From Rachicladosporium sp. CCFEE 5018 (Eukaryota; Ascomycota; Dothideomycetes; Cladosporiales; Cladosporiaceae), in assembly GCA_002077045.2 (NCBI GenBank), contig KZ111158.1, forward strand, positions 426,210-490,209: a stretch of 64,000 nt of DNA, read 5' to 3'. The translations under genes were made by a program, and so were the position numbers. Below are positions 50,874-60,608 of this stretch, piece after piece. Under the pieces are notes generated by a model. The model was not told where the DNA came from, ran no database searches, and saw only the letters and a list, made by a program, of their open reading frames with translations. Numbering within the stretch: position 1 is the first letter of the stretch; each line of letters starts with the position of its first letter.

Positions 50874-53099
50874 ATGAGGGAGACCATTACGCTGGAGATC
50901 GATACCACGACCTCGAGCCAAGGCACTGAATCAAAGCTGGCGAAGCCGCAGGTTCCGACAAGTACAGTCGGCTTTACTGCAGTGAATCTCGAGAACCGCG
51001 GGCCATATAAGTCTTACTTACCCTCGTCGAACGAGTGCTCTCATTCGAGTGCGACAAGCATGACATACACGACACAAGAGGTACCATCTCAGCCGGACTG
51101 GCGTGCAGCAGATCGAACAGACTCGGTCCTGCAGCCTGAGCCATCGTACAAACAGAGTCCCGATAGTGCGAAACGAAAGCACGCTGAGATGGACTCTCAT
51201 GTTGAGCCAAGCCGCGAAGTACAGTCTATCGAGGACAGGCACTCTCCCAAGCGAAGAATGATCGAGCATGAAGATGTTGCTACTCCCTCGGTCGAAGATC
51301 GGCAGAATACCGAAACTGTCAATGGCGACTCGTCGTCTGTCACTCGAGGTGACATCCCTCCCACTAGCCGGTAAGCTGATACTGATGAGTGATTCATTCT
51401 TAATTCCGTACTGATCATGAACAGCGAGCCGACTCCAGTCCCTACTTGGAATCAGCGCCAGCCACTGCCGCAAGTTCGCCCCGAGACAGAGGCGAACATG
51501 GCCGAGTCGCTGGCTACGCATCTGCACTCCATAGACCAGTCCACGCCGTCTAGAGATAGTCCCGAGGACAACGAGACAAATCATCACAGCGCTCCAAGAT
51601 CGATGGAGTACAGCCCTGATGTCTACGGCGACTCCACCGGCAATAAGCGAAAACGCAACTTCAGCAACCGCACGAAGAGCGGTTGTCTCACATGTCGGGG
51701 TCGGAAGAAGAAGTGTGACGAAACCAAGCCAGCTTGTGCTAATTGCGTGAGAGGAAACTTTCACTGTGCCGGTTACGGTGGGAAAGCTACAAATTCCAAA
51801 GTCGTGACTCCAGCCCGACCTCTGCAGATCCAAGCAAAGCAAGTCGAGACCACCCAACCCGCTCACTTTGCCGATGGAAACCGCTACGATCACTGGGGCC
51901 GGACAACAGCACCACCTGCTGCTCCGCCCAGCTCTACTGCACAACATCGGCCACCACCCGGGCCTATCTCCCCAGAAAGTGCGCGCGCACCATATCAACG
52001 TGAACCTTGGCGGACGAATGGTCTACCTACCTGGCCACACGGACTTCAGCCACCTGTCAATCTCCCACCGACGCTCCCACCTGTAGACTTCAACCAGCTT
52101 CCCACACCCATAAGCGGCTACCCTTACGATGCCATCCCGCCGCAAGAGCCCTGGCAGCACCCACCCCTCGCCTCATATCGTCCACAAACCGGCGCAGGCA
52201 CCACAGTCTCCTCTCGCGAAAGCGTCGGCACGTCTAGCTCTCAACGCGCCCTCCGCCTCGGCTCCCTCCCTTTCACCATACCCGGGCAACGCTCCGAGAA
52301 AGAGAAGATGCTCCTTGGGAAACCTTATCTCCACTACATCGACGACGTCCTGCTAGATGACCGCCATCAGTGCAAAGCAGCCGTCGAACGCTATAACAAT
52401 GCCGCCCGCCCTTCGGACGGAGTCAGCGCAGACGAACGCTCGCGCTTCTTCTCAGCTATTATTGATCCCGCCAAACGACCAATTACAAACCAGAAATACC
52501 ATGGCGTATCGACGAACTCACCTACGCTCATTCGACCAGGTCGCATAGGCTACAGAACCATCGTCGAAACGCCCTTCAATTGCGACTTCGGGTACAACAT
52601 CAACCTCGGCGACGACATTGTCATTGGTGCTGGCTGCTACATGCAAGATCCCTGCGAGATCATCATCGGGAACCGCACGATCGTAGGCCCGAACGTGAAG
52701 TTCTACGGTCTCACAGCCAGTGTTGACGCCGGCTCTCGCAACGGAAGTCAAGGGCGTCTCAGCGGCGGTGCCATCATAGTGGAAGAAGACTGCTTCATTG
52801 GCGGGGACGTGACGATCCTCCCTCACCGCGTTATCGGTAAAGGCGCCGTCGTTGGCGCTGGCTCGGTAGTGACGAAGGTACGTTCACTTCTGACAAGGTC
52901 CTCGAAAAGCTTTGCATGCACTAACGTCGATGTTCTGCAGAACGTCCCGCCCTATACAGTCGTAGCCGGCAATCCGGCCCGCGAGATCCGGACCCTAGGT
53001 CCGGGCTCGGTTGAGGATCGACGAATGCGCACGTTGATCCAGAGTGAGAATGAGGCGAGCGTGAAGGCTATGATGGAGAGGCGGCAGGTGAGGGATTGA
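50874..53099 (+). CDS. Zn2Cys6 regulator fused to maltose-acetyltransferase-like LbH domain, copy B
   Basis: Exons 50874-51370, 51425-52877 and 52941-53099, 702 residues, the same length as copy A. The zinc cluster, Mac segment and beta-helix are all intact, and the loop that holds the catalytic His in acetyltransferases again reads FYGLTASVD. The second intron here is 63 nt and contains no in-frame stop. Retention would insert 21 residues just before NVPPYTVVAGNP in the last helix coil. In copy A the same intron is 65 nt and retention would shift the frame. Divergence from copy A rises towards the 3' half, where changes are mostly silent. Confidence 0.88.
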
Positions 53100-54046
53100 G
53101 AAAGAAGCATGTAGTAGGGTAAATGGACTGCTCCCCACGCCGGCTTGCAGGGAGTCAGATATTCGCCTGGGCGAGGGTCTAGTGCGATTTTCGGCTTTGT
53201 AGCTGCCCTGCGCAATCAACGCTTCACCTCTGCACAGCGTACGCGCCCATGATGTCTCAAACATTTCGCACGGTTCTAGTATTGAGTGAGCATGCGAGCA
53301 GGATCCTGTCAGTATCATGCCTAACGAGCTCTGAAATTTTCAACAGGAAGAGGAATAAGGTAGAGTAACGTCCGTCCCTATGTGGAGAGACCCGGCGTCG
53401 CGAGACACTCTTACGTTCACACCTCACTATTATTCCTAACGGCTAGATACTGATGTGATATGCATGTTTCCCTATTCCTTAGCCACTTCTTGCCGGATTG
53501 AGATGGAGTAGTGTCTCGAACAGCGGTGTATGGTGCTCTCTTAGTAGATCCGTTGCTACTGCTTACTATCGCTCTAACTCTTCAGCCGAGGTGGAGGATG
53601 TGTAGCTAGGTCGATAAGGTTGAAAATAGGTTCGGTAGGTTTGCCGTATACAGTGGAAGACCCTACGTGAGTTTTCGGGCCGGTGACCGCTATTGCGGCA
53701 TGTTCACGAGTGTTAAAGAAATCATCTCTAGCTATTTTGGCTAAAGCTGTTTGCCAAGCTTGACCGATATCGCGCAGTCAACTGCAACTGATTTGCTCGG
53801 GAACATCACCACGGAGACGGGAACGCCGCCCTCCGCGCCGCCTTCCGCGCCGTCGATCTCCTTTCTTTTGGCACAAGACGTAGTATTTTGGTAGACCTAG
53901 TTGTGGCTGAGTAGGGTCGTATCTGAGAGATTCCATCGCTTTCTGTGGAGAAGTGACTAACTTGGCGGCTTAGACCATTCTATCTTTGCCTTGGAACCCT
54001 CCACTATCCGTACCGTATAGCGGTTCGTAAACGTCACGGCTTTGTG
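53100..54046. other. Duplication breakpoint and 5' flank of the transposon relic
   Basis: The first about 270 bases are the conserved 3' flank of the fusion gene. Near 53371 the match to copy A stops and about 675 bases of unique, slightly AT-richer DNA lead to the transposase frame. I searched by eye for terminal inverted repeats shared with 55802-56000 and found none convincing. A tandem GCCGCCCTCCGCGCCGCC-like run lies at about 53827-53850. Confidence 0.5.
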
Positions 54047-55801
54047 ATGGACCAAGCCAGTCGGGTCCTGGCGCAGGGCCTTCCCGATGGCTTTCCCAGG
54101 TCGTACCGTGCAGTCGCAGATCACAGCGGAGTGCCTCATGCTACCCTGCACCACCGCGCGCGGGGCGGACAATCGATCGAGTCTAAAGCCTAGGGCCAGC
54201 AGTATCTTGCTCCTTTCGAAGAGATAGCAATGGTGGAGTTCATTCTACAGATGGCTGACCTTGGCATCCCCATACGAATCAAATACATATCATCCATAGC
54301 CTTCACTGCCACCCGTCATAGGCCCGAAGCGGACAGACCAGTCAAGCCTCCGGGTAAAAACTGGGCTAAAGCTCTCGAAAAACGGCATCCTAAGCTCAAA
54401 GCAAGGAGGGTCAGGGCACTGGACTAGAATCATCACGAAAAGAACATATATGACAAGGTAGAACATTAGTTTGAGGTAATCGGCAAGGTGGTAGAAGATC
54501 CAGTCATCCTGGTAGAGAACGTCTATAACATGGACGAGACGGGAGTCATGCTCTCTATACTCGGGTCCGTGAAGGTCTTGGTTAGAAGAGATGACATACG
54601 GGACTACCGAGGCGCGCGGGTCAAGCGCACAGTTGTGACTGCTGTCGAACGCATTAGTGCTAATGGTAGGTATCTGCATCCCATGGTTATCTCGCCAGCT
54701 ACTACACACCGAAGCAATTGGACAACCTTCCCTACTCCGGGATGGCATTATGCGTGCTCCGAATCGGGGTACACTGACTCTAAGCTTAGCTTTGAGTGGC
54801 TTACGCGTGTCTTCGATCCTTAGACTAGAGACCGAGCGAACGGTAGGCCGCGGGTGCTGATCTGCGATGGCTTCGGCACACACGAGACACTTGAAATCCT
54901 GGAGCATTGCTTTGCTAACAGCATTCTCCTATGCCATCTCCCCTCTCACACATCTTATAAGCTCCAACCTTGCGACATCGCAGTATTTGCTCCGTTGAAG
55001 ACGGCCTACCGAGATGCCGTCGAGCCTCTAGAGCGAGGAGGTGTGAACACCATTGGCAAGCAGCACTTCACCTCCCTGTATAGTCTAGCGAGGGCGGTAG
55101 CTTTCACCAAGAGAAACATCGTTGCCGGGTGGAGCAAAGGCGGGCTGTTCCCGCTGAACCCCCAGAGAGTGCTAAAAGATATGCAGAAACCTCCGACCGA
55201 GTTATTGGAAGCAAACGGTAGCTTGCCCTCGGTCTCGTGCCGCTCGCAATCAGACTTGTCTGCGCTCCCCGTAGTGCCTATGACGCCTGTGACGCCTGTG
55301 ACGCCCGTGACAGCAGAAGCTTTCATGTCGCTGCATGACTTAATAGTGGAACATGACGCCCACGTAATGGAAGACACAGACAGGCGAAGGTTACAGCGAC
55401 ATCTGCAAAAGCTCACCAAGGCCGCCCAGACATCTATCGCAAGGAATACCCTACAGCAAGAACGGATCCGTTTCTTACTCAAGGCCAACAACGAGGCTAA
55501 AGTCCGACGTTCAACTAAGTCAGTTGTACTTGGAAAAGCGAGAGTGATGAGCTATGAGGATCTTGCAGCTGCCCGAGCAAAGCGGTCAGAGAAGGAGGCA
55601 GGCAAAGCTGCTAAGGATAAGCGGGGACGGAAGGGAAAAAGTGGTGCGCAAGAGACATACGTACATGGTATAAGCACTGAGGCTGCACACGCCGTGATTC
55701 CGGAGCTGGCCGGCATCTCACTCCAGGTGGCCGACCCGCAATCTGAGGGGAGTTTACTTGCGCCCCGCCTTGGTCGAGCACCGGTAGCAAGAAGGTGGTA
55801 A
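54047..55801 (+). pseudogene. Fot1/pogo-type DDE transposase relic
   Basis: One continuous frame from ATG 54047 to 55801 (585 codons), interrupted by four in-frame TAG codons at 54191, 54425, 54467 and 54821. Parts in order are an HTH_psq region (SYRAVADHSGVPHATLHHRA), a CENP-B-like HTH (EMVEFILQMADLGIP, PPGKNWAKALEKRHPKL), then the DDE core. The core has YNMDETGVMLSILGS, ATTHRSNWTTFPTPGWHYACSE, VLICDGFGTHETLEI and LQPCDIAVFAPLKTAYRD. A coiled, Lys-rich C-terminus follows. All four stops can be explained by C-to-T or G-to-A changes of CAG (Gln) or TGG (Trp) codons in CpA/TpG context, typical of RIP. No frameshift is present, so inactivation is by point mutation. Flanking repeats were not resolved. 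Confidence 0.9.
55280..55306 (+). repeat. Nine-base tandem repeat inside transposase frame
   Basis: TGACGCCTG is repeated about three times (last unit TGACGCCCG), encoding a short Thr-Pro-Val repeat in the transposase tail. Confidence 0.8.
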
Positions 55802-56693
55802 TCTGCGTTAGCCGGGCACTAGCATATGGAAGCATATAATGCATAGAGGTATCTACCACGGTAGATGTATGAGCAACACGATTTAATAACTCAACCGACC
55901 AAAAACAGTACTGAGTTAAGTTACTTTGCAACATGCTGTGAAGTACTCCTGCGCAAACATGGTCTTCTCGATTTACGGGCGAGGTGTAGCGGCTATGACT
56001 ATGACCACATGGAAAACATTTGTCCAAGATGCGGAGGGCTTTTGTCCTGTATGTGAATGCGGCTTCCATTGCGACTTCAGATGAGCAATCCTTGCCAAGC
56101 CGATGGTCAATCGGAGCTGACTAACACGTCCCATCTTTGACAAGCCCATACAGCACTTAGCTGCGGCCTGCTTGACGAATCAGTAGGCATGAACCCCGGA
56201 CATTTAGCACATATGCATGGCGCAGTTGGCGTTCTATTGAGATCTGCTAAGGAGGGATCAGGCTGTGATGAGTGACTGGAGCAATGCGCCTACAGCGTGG
56301 AGTAAAGCTTCTTGATACAAAGGTGCATGCCATACTTTCTCTCGAAGGCAGCTCATCACTCACGGTTTCTCAATTTCACTATAGCGTGTCTACTAGCCTC
56401 GATCTCACCAGAAACGTTTGCGCGTTTTGTGCGTTTTTGCCCGATGTGGCTAGCGCAATTTCATAAGCAGACGTTCTGCGCAATTTGTGCGGATAGCTAC
56501 GCCTCCCACACCTTCTGTATCGAATGCTGCGGAACAAGCAAGAATCGTGCAATGCCTGACGCTTTTGTCACCCTCCCGCCTCAGTTGTGGCAGTCCGAGA
56601 CATATTAATATACTGTCACACCGTCCGTTCTGTATGCCTTGATCGCCGAAAATACCCGCCTCCAGCTCTTGCAGTTGAGACGCCTTACCTATT
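55802..56693. other. Transposon 3' flank and promoter of the Cu-ATPase
   Basis: About 890 bases. A 63-codon Cys-rich frame ending CPRCGGLLSCM lies at 55865-56056 but has no recognisable family. The rest presumably includes the ATPase promoter; no copper-response site can be claimed. Confidence 0.4.
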
Positions 56694-59600
56694 ATGGCTG
56701 CACCAGCGCAGGATCACTTAACCCGCCAGACAGTTGTTCTAGTTCCTAATACTCATTGCCCATCATGCGCGGCAGCTATAGAAGGCTTGCTGTCACTACT
56801 TCATCCTCCGCCTTTATCGGTGGCGACCTCGATCGTATCACACACGGTCACCGTCGATCATGACCAGTCACTGAAGCCGCGAATCATCGCAGAAGCTCTG
56901 CATAATGCAGGCTATGATGTGAAGTCTATTATCGCTCAGCCCACGGAAGATGGTCGCTCAATTTCAAGCTGGCACGGCAAATCGAACGTCTCTCCCTGGT
57001 CGACTCTCAAAAGATCCCTCGGTCTCGGGTCTTCGAAAGGCAAGACTCTGGACGTCGAAACCAAGGAGAACAGACACAGGGAAAACTGTGTACAGTGCCG
57101 CGAGGAGGAGCATACTTCCGAGAAGTTTCTCATGCAGAACACGAACAGCGTGCCGTTTGTCGCTATTGATCAGCTGTCTCCGCAAGCTCAAACTCACTTC
57201 ATGGCGACTCTGTCAATAGGTGGTATGAGTTGTGCGTCCTGTATCGGGCAGGTCTCTGGTGCGCTCGAAAATACCTCACGGGTGACATCGGTTTCCGTCG
57301 CTCTTGTTACGAACAGCGCATCTGTTGAGTTTGAAGGCGAGGAGAGCGATGTTGCGCATTTAGTCGAGGTCATCGAAGATCTTGGATATGAGGCAACAAT
57401 AGAGCATGTGGAGATAATACCCAGCAAATCAGAAGCAAGCCCCCAGCCAGCGCAAGATCTTTGGACAGCGTACTACTCTGTTGAGGGTATGACATGCAGC
57501 TCCTGTGTAGCCATCATCACCGAGATCGTAAATGCCCTCGACTATGTGCAGAGCGTTGAAGTCAATCTTATCACTCACAGTGCGACGGTGATATTCGAAG
57601 GAAAAGATCTCTTAGCTCTGGTCACTGAGTCGATCGAGGACGCTGGATATGGAGCTACCGTGGACGAGTTTGCGCCAGCACTCGCAAAGCCTGCTACACA
57701 TGGTGTGCGGAGGCAAGTTTCAATTCGAATCGATGGGATGCACTGTCATCGCTGCCCTGGCAGAGTTGTCGACGCATTTACTCAATTCGAGGGGCGAGTC
57801 ATTGTCGAGAAGCCTGCCACGATGCAAGATCCGATTATTAACATCTCATACACTCCGAACGCGCCCGATTTCACCATCAGGACCATCCTCGGAGCCATCT
57901 CAGTGACCGATTCACAGTTCACACCACGAATACATTATCCTCCTACTATCGAAGAACGGGCCAGTCAAGTGCATGCTCGTGCTCAGCGCCGGATCCTCTA
58001 TCGCGTTCTTCTGACGATCATCGTCGCCATCCCAACATTCGTCATTGGAATCGTGTACATGTCTCTCCTCTCTACCGATAGCCCCGGTCGGCAATACTTC
58101 ATGGAACCACTGCACGGTATCAGTCGTGCGGAGTGGGCGCTCTTCATCTTGGCCACGCCGGTCTACTTCTTCGCAGCTGACGTCTTCCATCGACGTACAG
58201 TCAAAGAACTCTACTTCATGTGGAAACCCAGCAGTACGGTGCCCATGCTGCGTCGCTTTTACCGTTTCGGCAGTATGGATATGCTCATCTCTCTCGGCAC
58301 CTCTATTGCATACTTCTCATCTGTTGCACAATTGGTTATCGCAGCCACTTCGCAACACAGGACGGTAATCAATGGCAACACAACATACTTTGACTCGGTG
58401 GTATTTCTGACCATGTTCCTACTCATTGGCCGCTTAACCGAAGCATACAGCAAAGCAAAAACTGGAGACGCGGTATTGACTTTGCAAAACCTTCGACCCA
58501 AGGAAGCACTTCTTCTATTGTCAGACAACGGCAAACAAGCTGAAGATAGCATCAAGACCGTCAATGCCAACGTGATCGACGTCTCCGACCGGGTGAGGGT
58601 CGTTCACGGTGCCTCTCCACCCTGGGACGGAACCCTTCTCTCCGACAGTGCTGTATTTGACGAATCCTCCCTGACCGGCGAATCAAAGCCCGTCAAAAAG
58701 GCTGCCGGCGATCCTGTCTACTCCGGCACAATCAACAAAGGCGGTCCAATCTCGATCGAGATCACTCGTGTTTCTGGTGAGTCCATGCTCGACCAAATCA
58801 TCAAAGTCGTGCGCGAAGGCCAGGCACGGCGTGCACCGATCGAGCGAGTTGCAGATACTCTCACCAGCTACTTCGTCCCGGTCATCACGGTCATTGCGAT
58901 CACGACTTGGATCATCTGGCTTAGTCTCGGCGTATCAGGGATTCTGCCTCAAGACTACCTCGATGTGGATGTGGGCGGCTGGCCATTTTGGTCCTTGCAA
59001 TTCGCGATTGCAGTGTTCATAATCGCTTGTCCGTGCGGTATTGGTCTTGCTACTCCCACTGCTCTTTTCGTAGGCGCTGGTCTAGCTGCAAAACATGGGA
59101 TTCTTGCTAAAGGCGGCGGTGAAGCGTTCCAAGAGGCCAGTCGCGTGGATGTTGTTGTCTTTGACAAGACGGGGACTTTGACGCAGGGCGGTGACCCTGA
59201 AGTTACAGATCATGAGTTCTTGCTTCCAAAGGAATTCGGTCTTGCAAACGCGCAAGTCCTGGCTGCTGTCAAGGATGTCGAAGGAAACAGCAGTCATCCG
59301 ATTGGAAGGGCGATTATCAATTTCTGCGGTTCCACGTCTGAAGCGCTCACGGCTCAGACCATTGAGGAAGTGTCTGGGAAGGGCATGCATGCGACCTTCT
59401 CCAGCCCAGAACGACCATTGAACTTCGAACTCCTCATTGGAAATGAATCCCTCGTGGCTGACCACGCGATCTTCCTTGACGCGCACACAACCACAACCCT
59501 AACAACCTGGAAACAGCAAGCGAAATCCATCGTCATCGTCGCCCTGAAATCCACCTCTGCCTCCACCTTAGACTCCTGGGCCCCAGCTCTTCTACTCTCC

Positions 59601-60293
59601 ATCTCCGATGCACTCCGCCCGGAATCCGCCTCAATCATAACCTCCCTCACTCGGCAAAACATCTCCGTCTGGATGCTCTCCGGCGACAACCTCACAACCG
59701 CGCGCGCAGTAGGGGCACAAATCGGCATCCCGGAAACAAACATCATCGCCAGCGTACTTCCACACGGGAAAGCTGAGAAAATTACCTACCTCCAACAAAG
59801 TCAAGTTCCCCACCGCTCAACCTCGCGATTCAACTTCAGCCGCACGAAACCCCGCCCTCGCGCTATCGTAGCCATGGTCGGCGACGGCGTGAACGACGCG
59901 CCCGCTCTCACTGCTGCAGATATCGGTATCGCGATCGGGAGCGGCTCTGACGTCGCGCTCTCGTCCGCGGATTTCGTCCTCGTGAATTCGAATCTAGCCT
60001 CCCTGCTCACGCTGCTTAATCTTAGTCGCGTTGTATTTCGGCGAGTCAAGTTCAATTTCGCATGGGCGTTGGTGTACAACGTGGTGGCGCTGCCGATTGC
60101 AGCGGGCGTGCTTTACCCTGTGAGGAGTAATGGCGGGCATGTGAGGTTGGATCCGGTCTGGGCGAGTTTGGCGATGGCATTGAGTAGTGTGAGTGTGGTG
60201 TGCAGCAGTCTGCTCATGAGAAGCAGGATCCCGGGCGTCGGCTTTCGAGCGAGCACGGAAAGGGACAAGATGCAAGAGAGTGGGCGTGAATAG
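56694..60293 (+). CDS. CrpA-type Cu(I)-exporting P1B-ATPase
   Basis: Single exon, 1199 residues, intact. Four heavy-metal-associated segments are visible: THCPSCAAAI (C22, C25), GMSCASCIGQ near 178, GMTCSSCVAI near 264 and GMHCHRCPGR near 347. An additional NCVQCREEE sits between the first two. The membrane core has TGES near 659, the transport motif CPC in IACPCGIGLATPTALF near 778, DKTGTLT near 823, the HP motif (SSHPIGRAI) near 865 and MVGDGVNDAPAL near 1061. These assign Cu(I)/Ag(I) export. The length and number of metal-binding domains fit CrpA-like copper-resistance pumps of filamentous fungi rather than Golgi Ccc2, though Ccc2 is not fully excluded. It heads a group with ACR3 and a PCA1-type pump. 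Confidence 0.93.
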   Translation: MAAPAQDHLTRQTVVLVPNTHCPSCAAAIEGLLSLLHPPPLSVATSIVSHTVTVDHDQSLKPRIIAEALHNAGYDVKSIIAQPTEDGRSISSWHGKSNVSPWSTLKRSLGLGSSKGKTLDVETKENRHRENCVQCREEEHTSEKFLMQNTNSVPFVAIDQLSPQAQTHFMATLSIGGMSCASCIGQVSGALENTSRVTSVSVALVTNSASVEFEGEESDVAHLVEVIEDLGYEATIEHVEIIPSKSEASPQPAQDLWTAYYSVEGMTCSSCVAIITEIVNALDYVQSVEVNLITHSATVIFEGKDLLALVTESIEDAGYGATVDEFAPALAKPATHGVRRQVSIRIDGMHCHRCPGRVVDAFTQFEGRVIVEKPATMQDPIINISYTPNAPDFTIRTILGAISVTDSQFTPRIHYPPTIEERASQVHARAQRRILYRVLLTIIVAIPTFVIGIVYMSLLSTDSPGRQYFMEPLHGISRAEWALFILATPVYFFAADVFHRRTVKELYFMWKPSSTVPMLRRFYRFGSMDMLISLGTSIAYFSSVAQLVIAATSQHRTVINGNTTYFDSVVFLTMFLLIGRLTEAYSKAKTGDAVLTLQNLRPKEALLLLSDNGKQAEDSIKTVNANVIDVSDRVRVVHGASPPWDGTLLSDSAVFDESSLTGESKPVKKAAGDPVYSGTINKGGPISIEITRVSGESMLDQIIKVVREGQARRAPIERVADTLTSYFVPVITVIAITTWIIWLSLGVSGILPQDYLDVDVGGWPFWSLQFAIAVFIIACPCGIGLATPTALFVGAGLAAKHGILAKGGGEAFQEASRVDVVVFDKTGTLTQGGDPEVTDHEFLLPKEFGLANAQVLAAVKDVEGNSSHPIGRAIINFCGSTSEALTAQTIEEVSGKGMHATFSSPERPLNFELLIGNESLVADHAIFLDAHTTTTLTTWKQQAKSIVIVALKSTSASTLDSWAPALLLSISDALRPESASIITSLTRQNISVWMLSGDNLTTARAVGAQIGIPETNIIASVLPHGKAEKITYLQQSQVPHRSTSRFNFSRTKPRPRAIVAMVGDGVNDAPALTAADIGIAIGSGSDVALSSADFVLVNSNLASLLTLLNLSRVVFRRVKFNFAWALVYNVVALPIAAGVLYPVRSNGGHVRLDPVWASLAMALSSVSVVCSSLLMRSRIPGVGFRASTERDKMQESGRE

Positions 60294-60608
60294 ATGAACG
60301 CCTTTAGCGAATGGTGCATAATATACGATGATTTTCGATATCGCCGGAATGGATGGGAGGGGTCCGATAGGCTTGCGAACGCTACGAAACTCAGAATGCG
60401 GAATAGAGCATTAGCGGTCCCTAAAGCCAGAGTTGCGCGTGAGTATTATACTTGTTTGATAGACTGCCGTATTTCCTTAGCCGAGACACTTTAATGTATG
60501 CTCGCACCGATCATACATTGACGCTTGTGTCAAGACGCTACTACTTCCGCGCATTCTTCCTACCGTGCCCAAGCGTTTGATTGCAAGTCCGAAGGTAGTA
60601 CGCACGGC
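60294..60608. other. Spacer between Cu-ATPase and ACR3
   Basis: About 315 bases on the same strand. Presumed ACR3 promoter; nothing specific. Confidence 0.35.

Larger units (their letters stand above)
42697..53371 (+). repeat. Segmental duplication, copy B (direct)
   Basis: The counterpart of 1-10587. The visible alignment begins at 42697 only because copy A is cut by the window edge; the true left boundary may lie further left. It ends near 53371, after which the DNA turns into unrelated sequence leading to a Fot1/pogo relic. Gene order and orientation are identical to copy A. All five genes are intact here too, so both copies appear functional. Confidence 0.93.

Noticed and set aside
53372..56000. 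Terminal inverted repeats of the Fot1/pogo relic
   Set aside because: I compared flanks by eye and found only short chance matches, so boundaries are left undefined.
55865..56056. Cys-rich small protein (ends CPRCGGLLSCM)
   Set aside because: Only 63 codons in transposon-flanking DNA, with no complete zinc motif and no family.
56694..60293. Assignment of the Cu-ATPase to CCC2
   Set aside because: Four metal-binding segments, 1199 residues and the neighbouring metal-efflux genes fit CrpA-like exporters better. A gene tree would be needed to exclude CCC2 fully.
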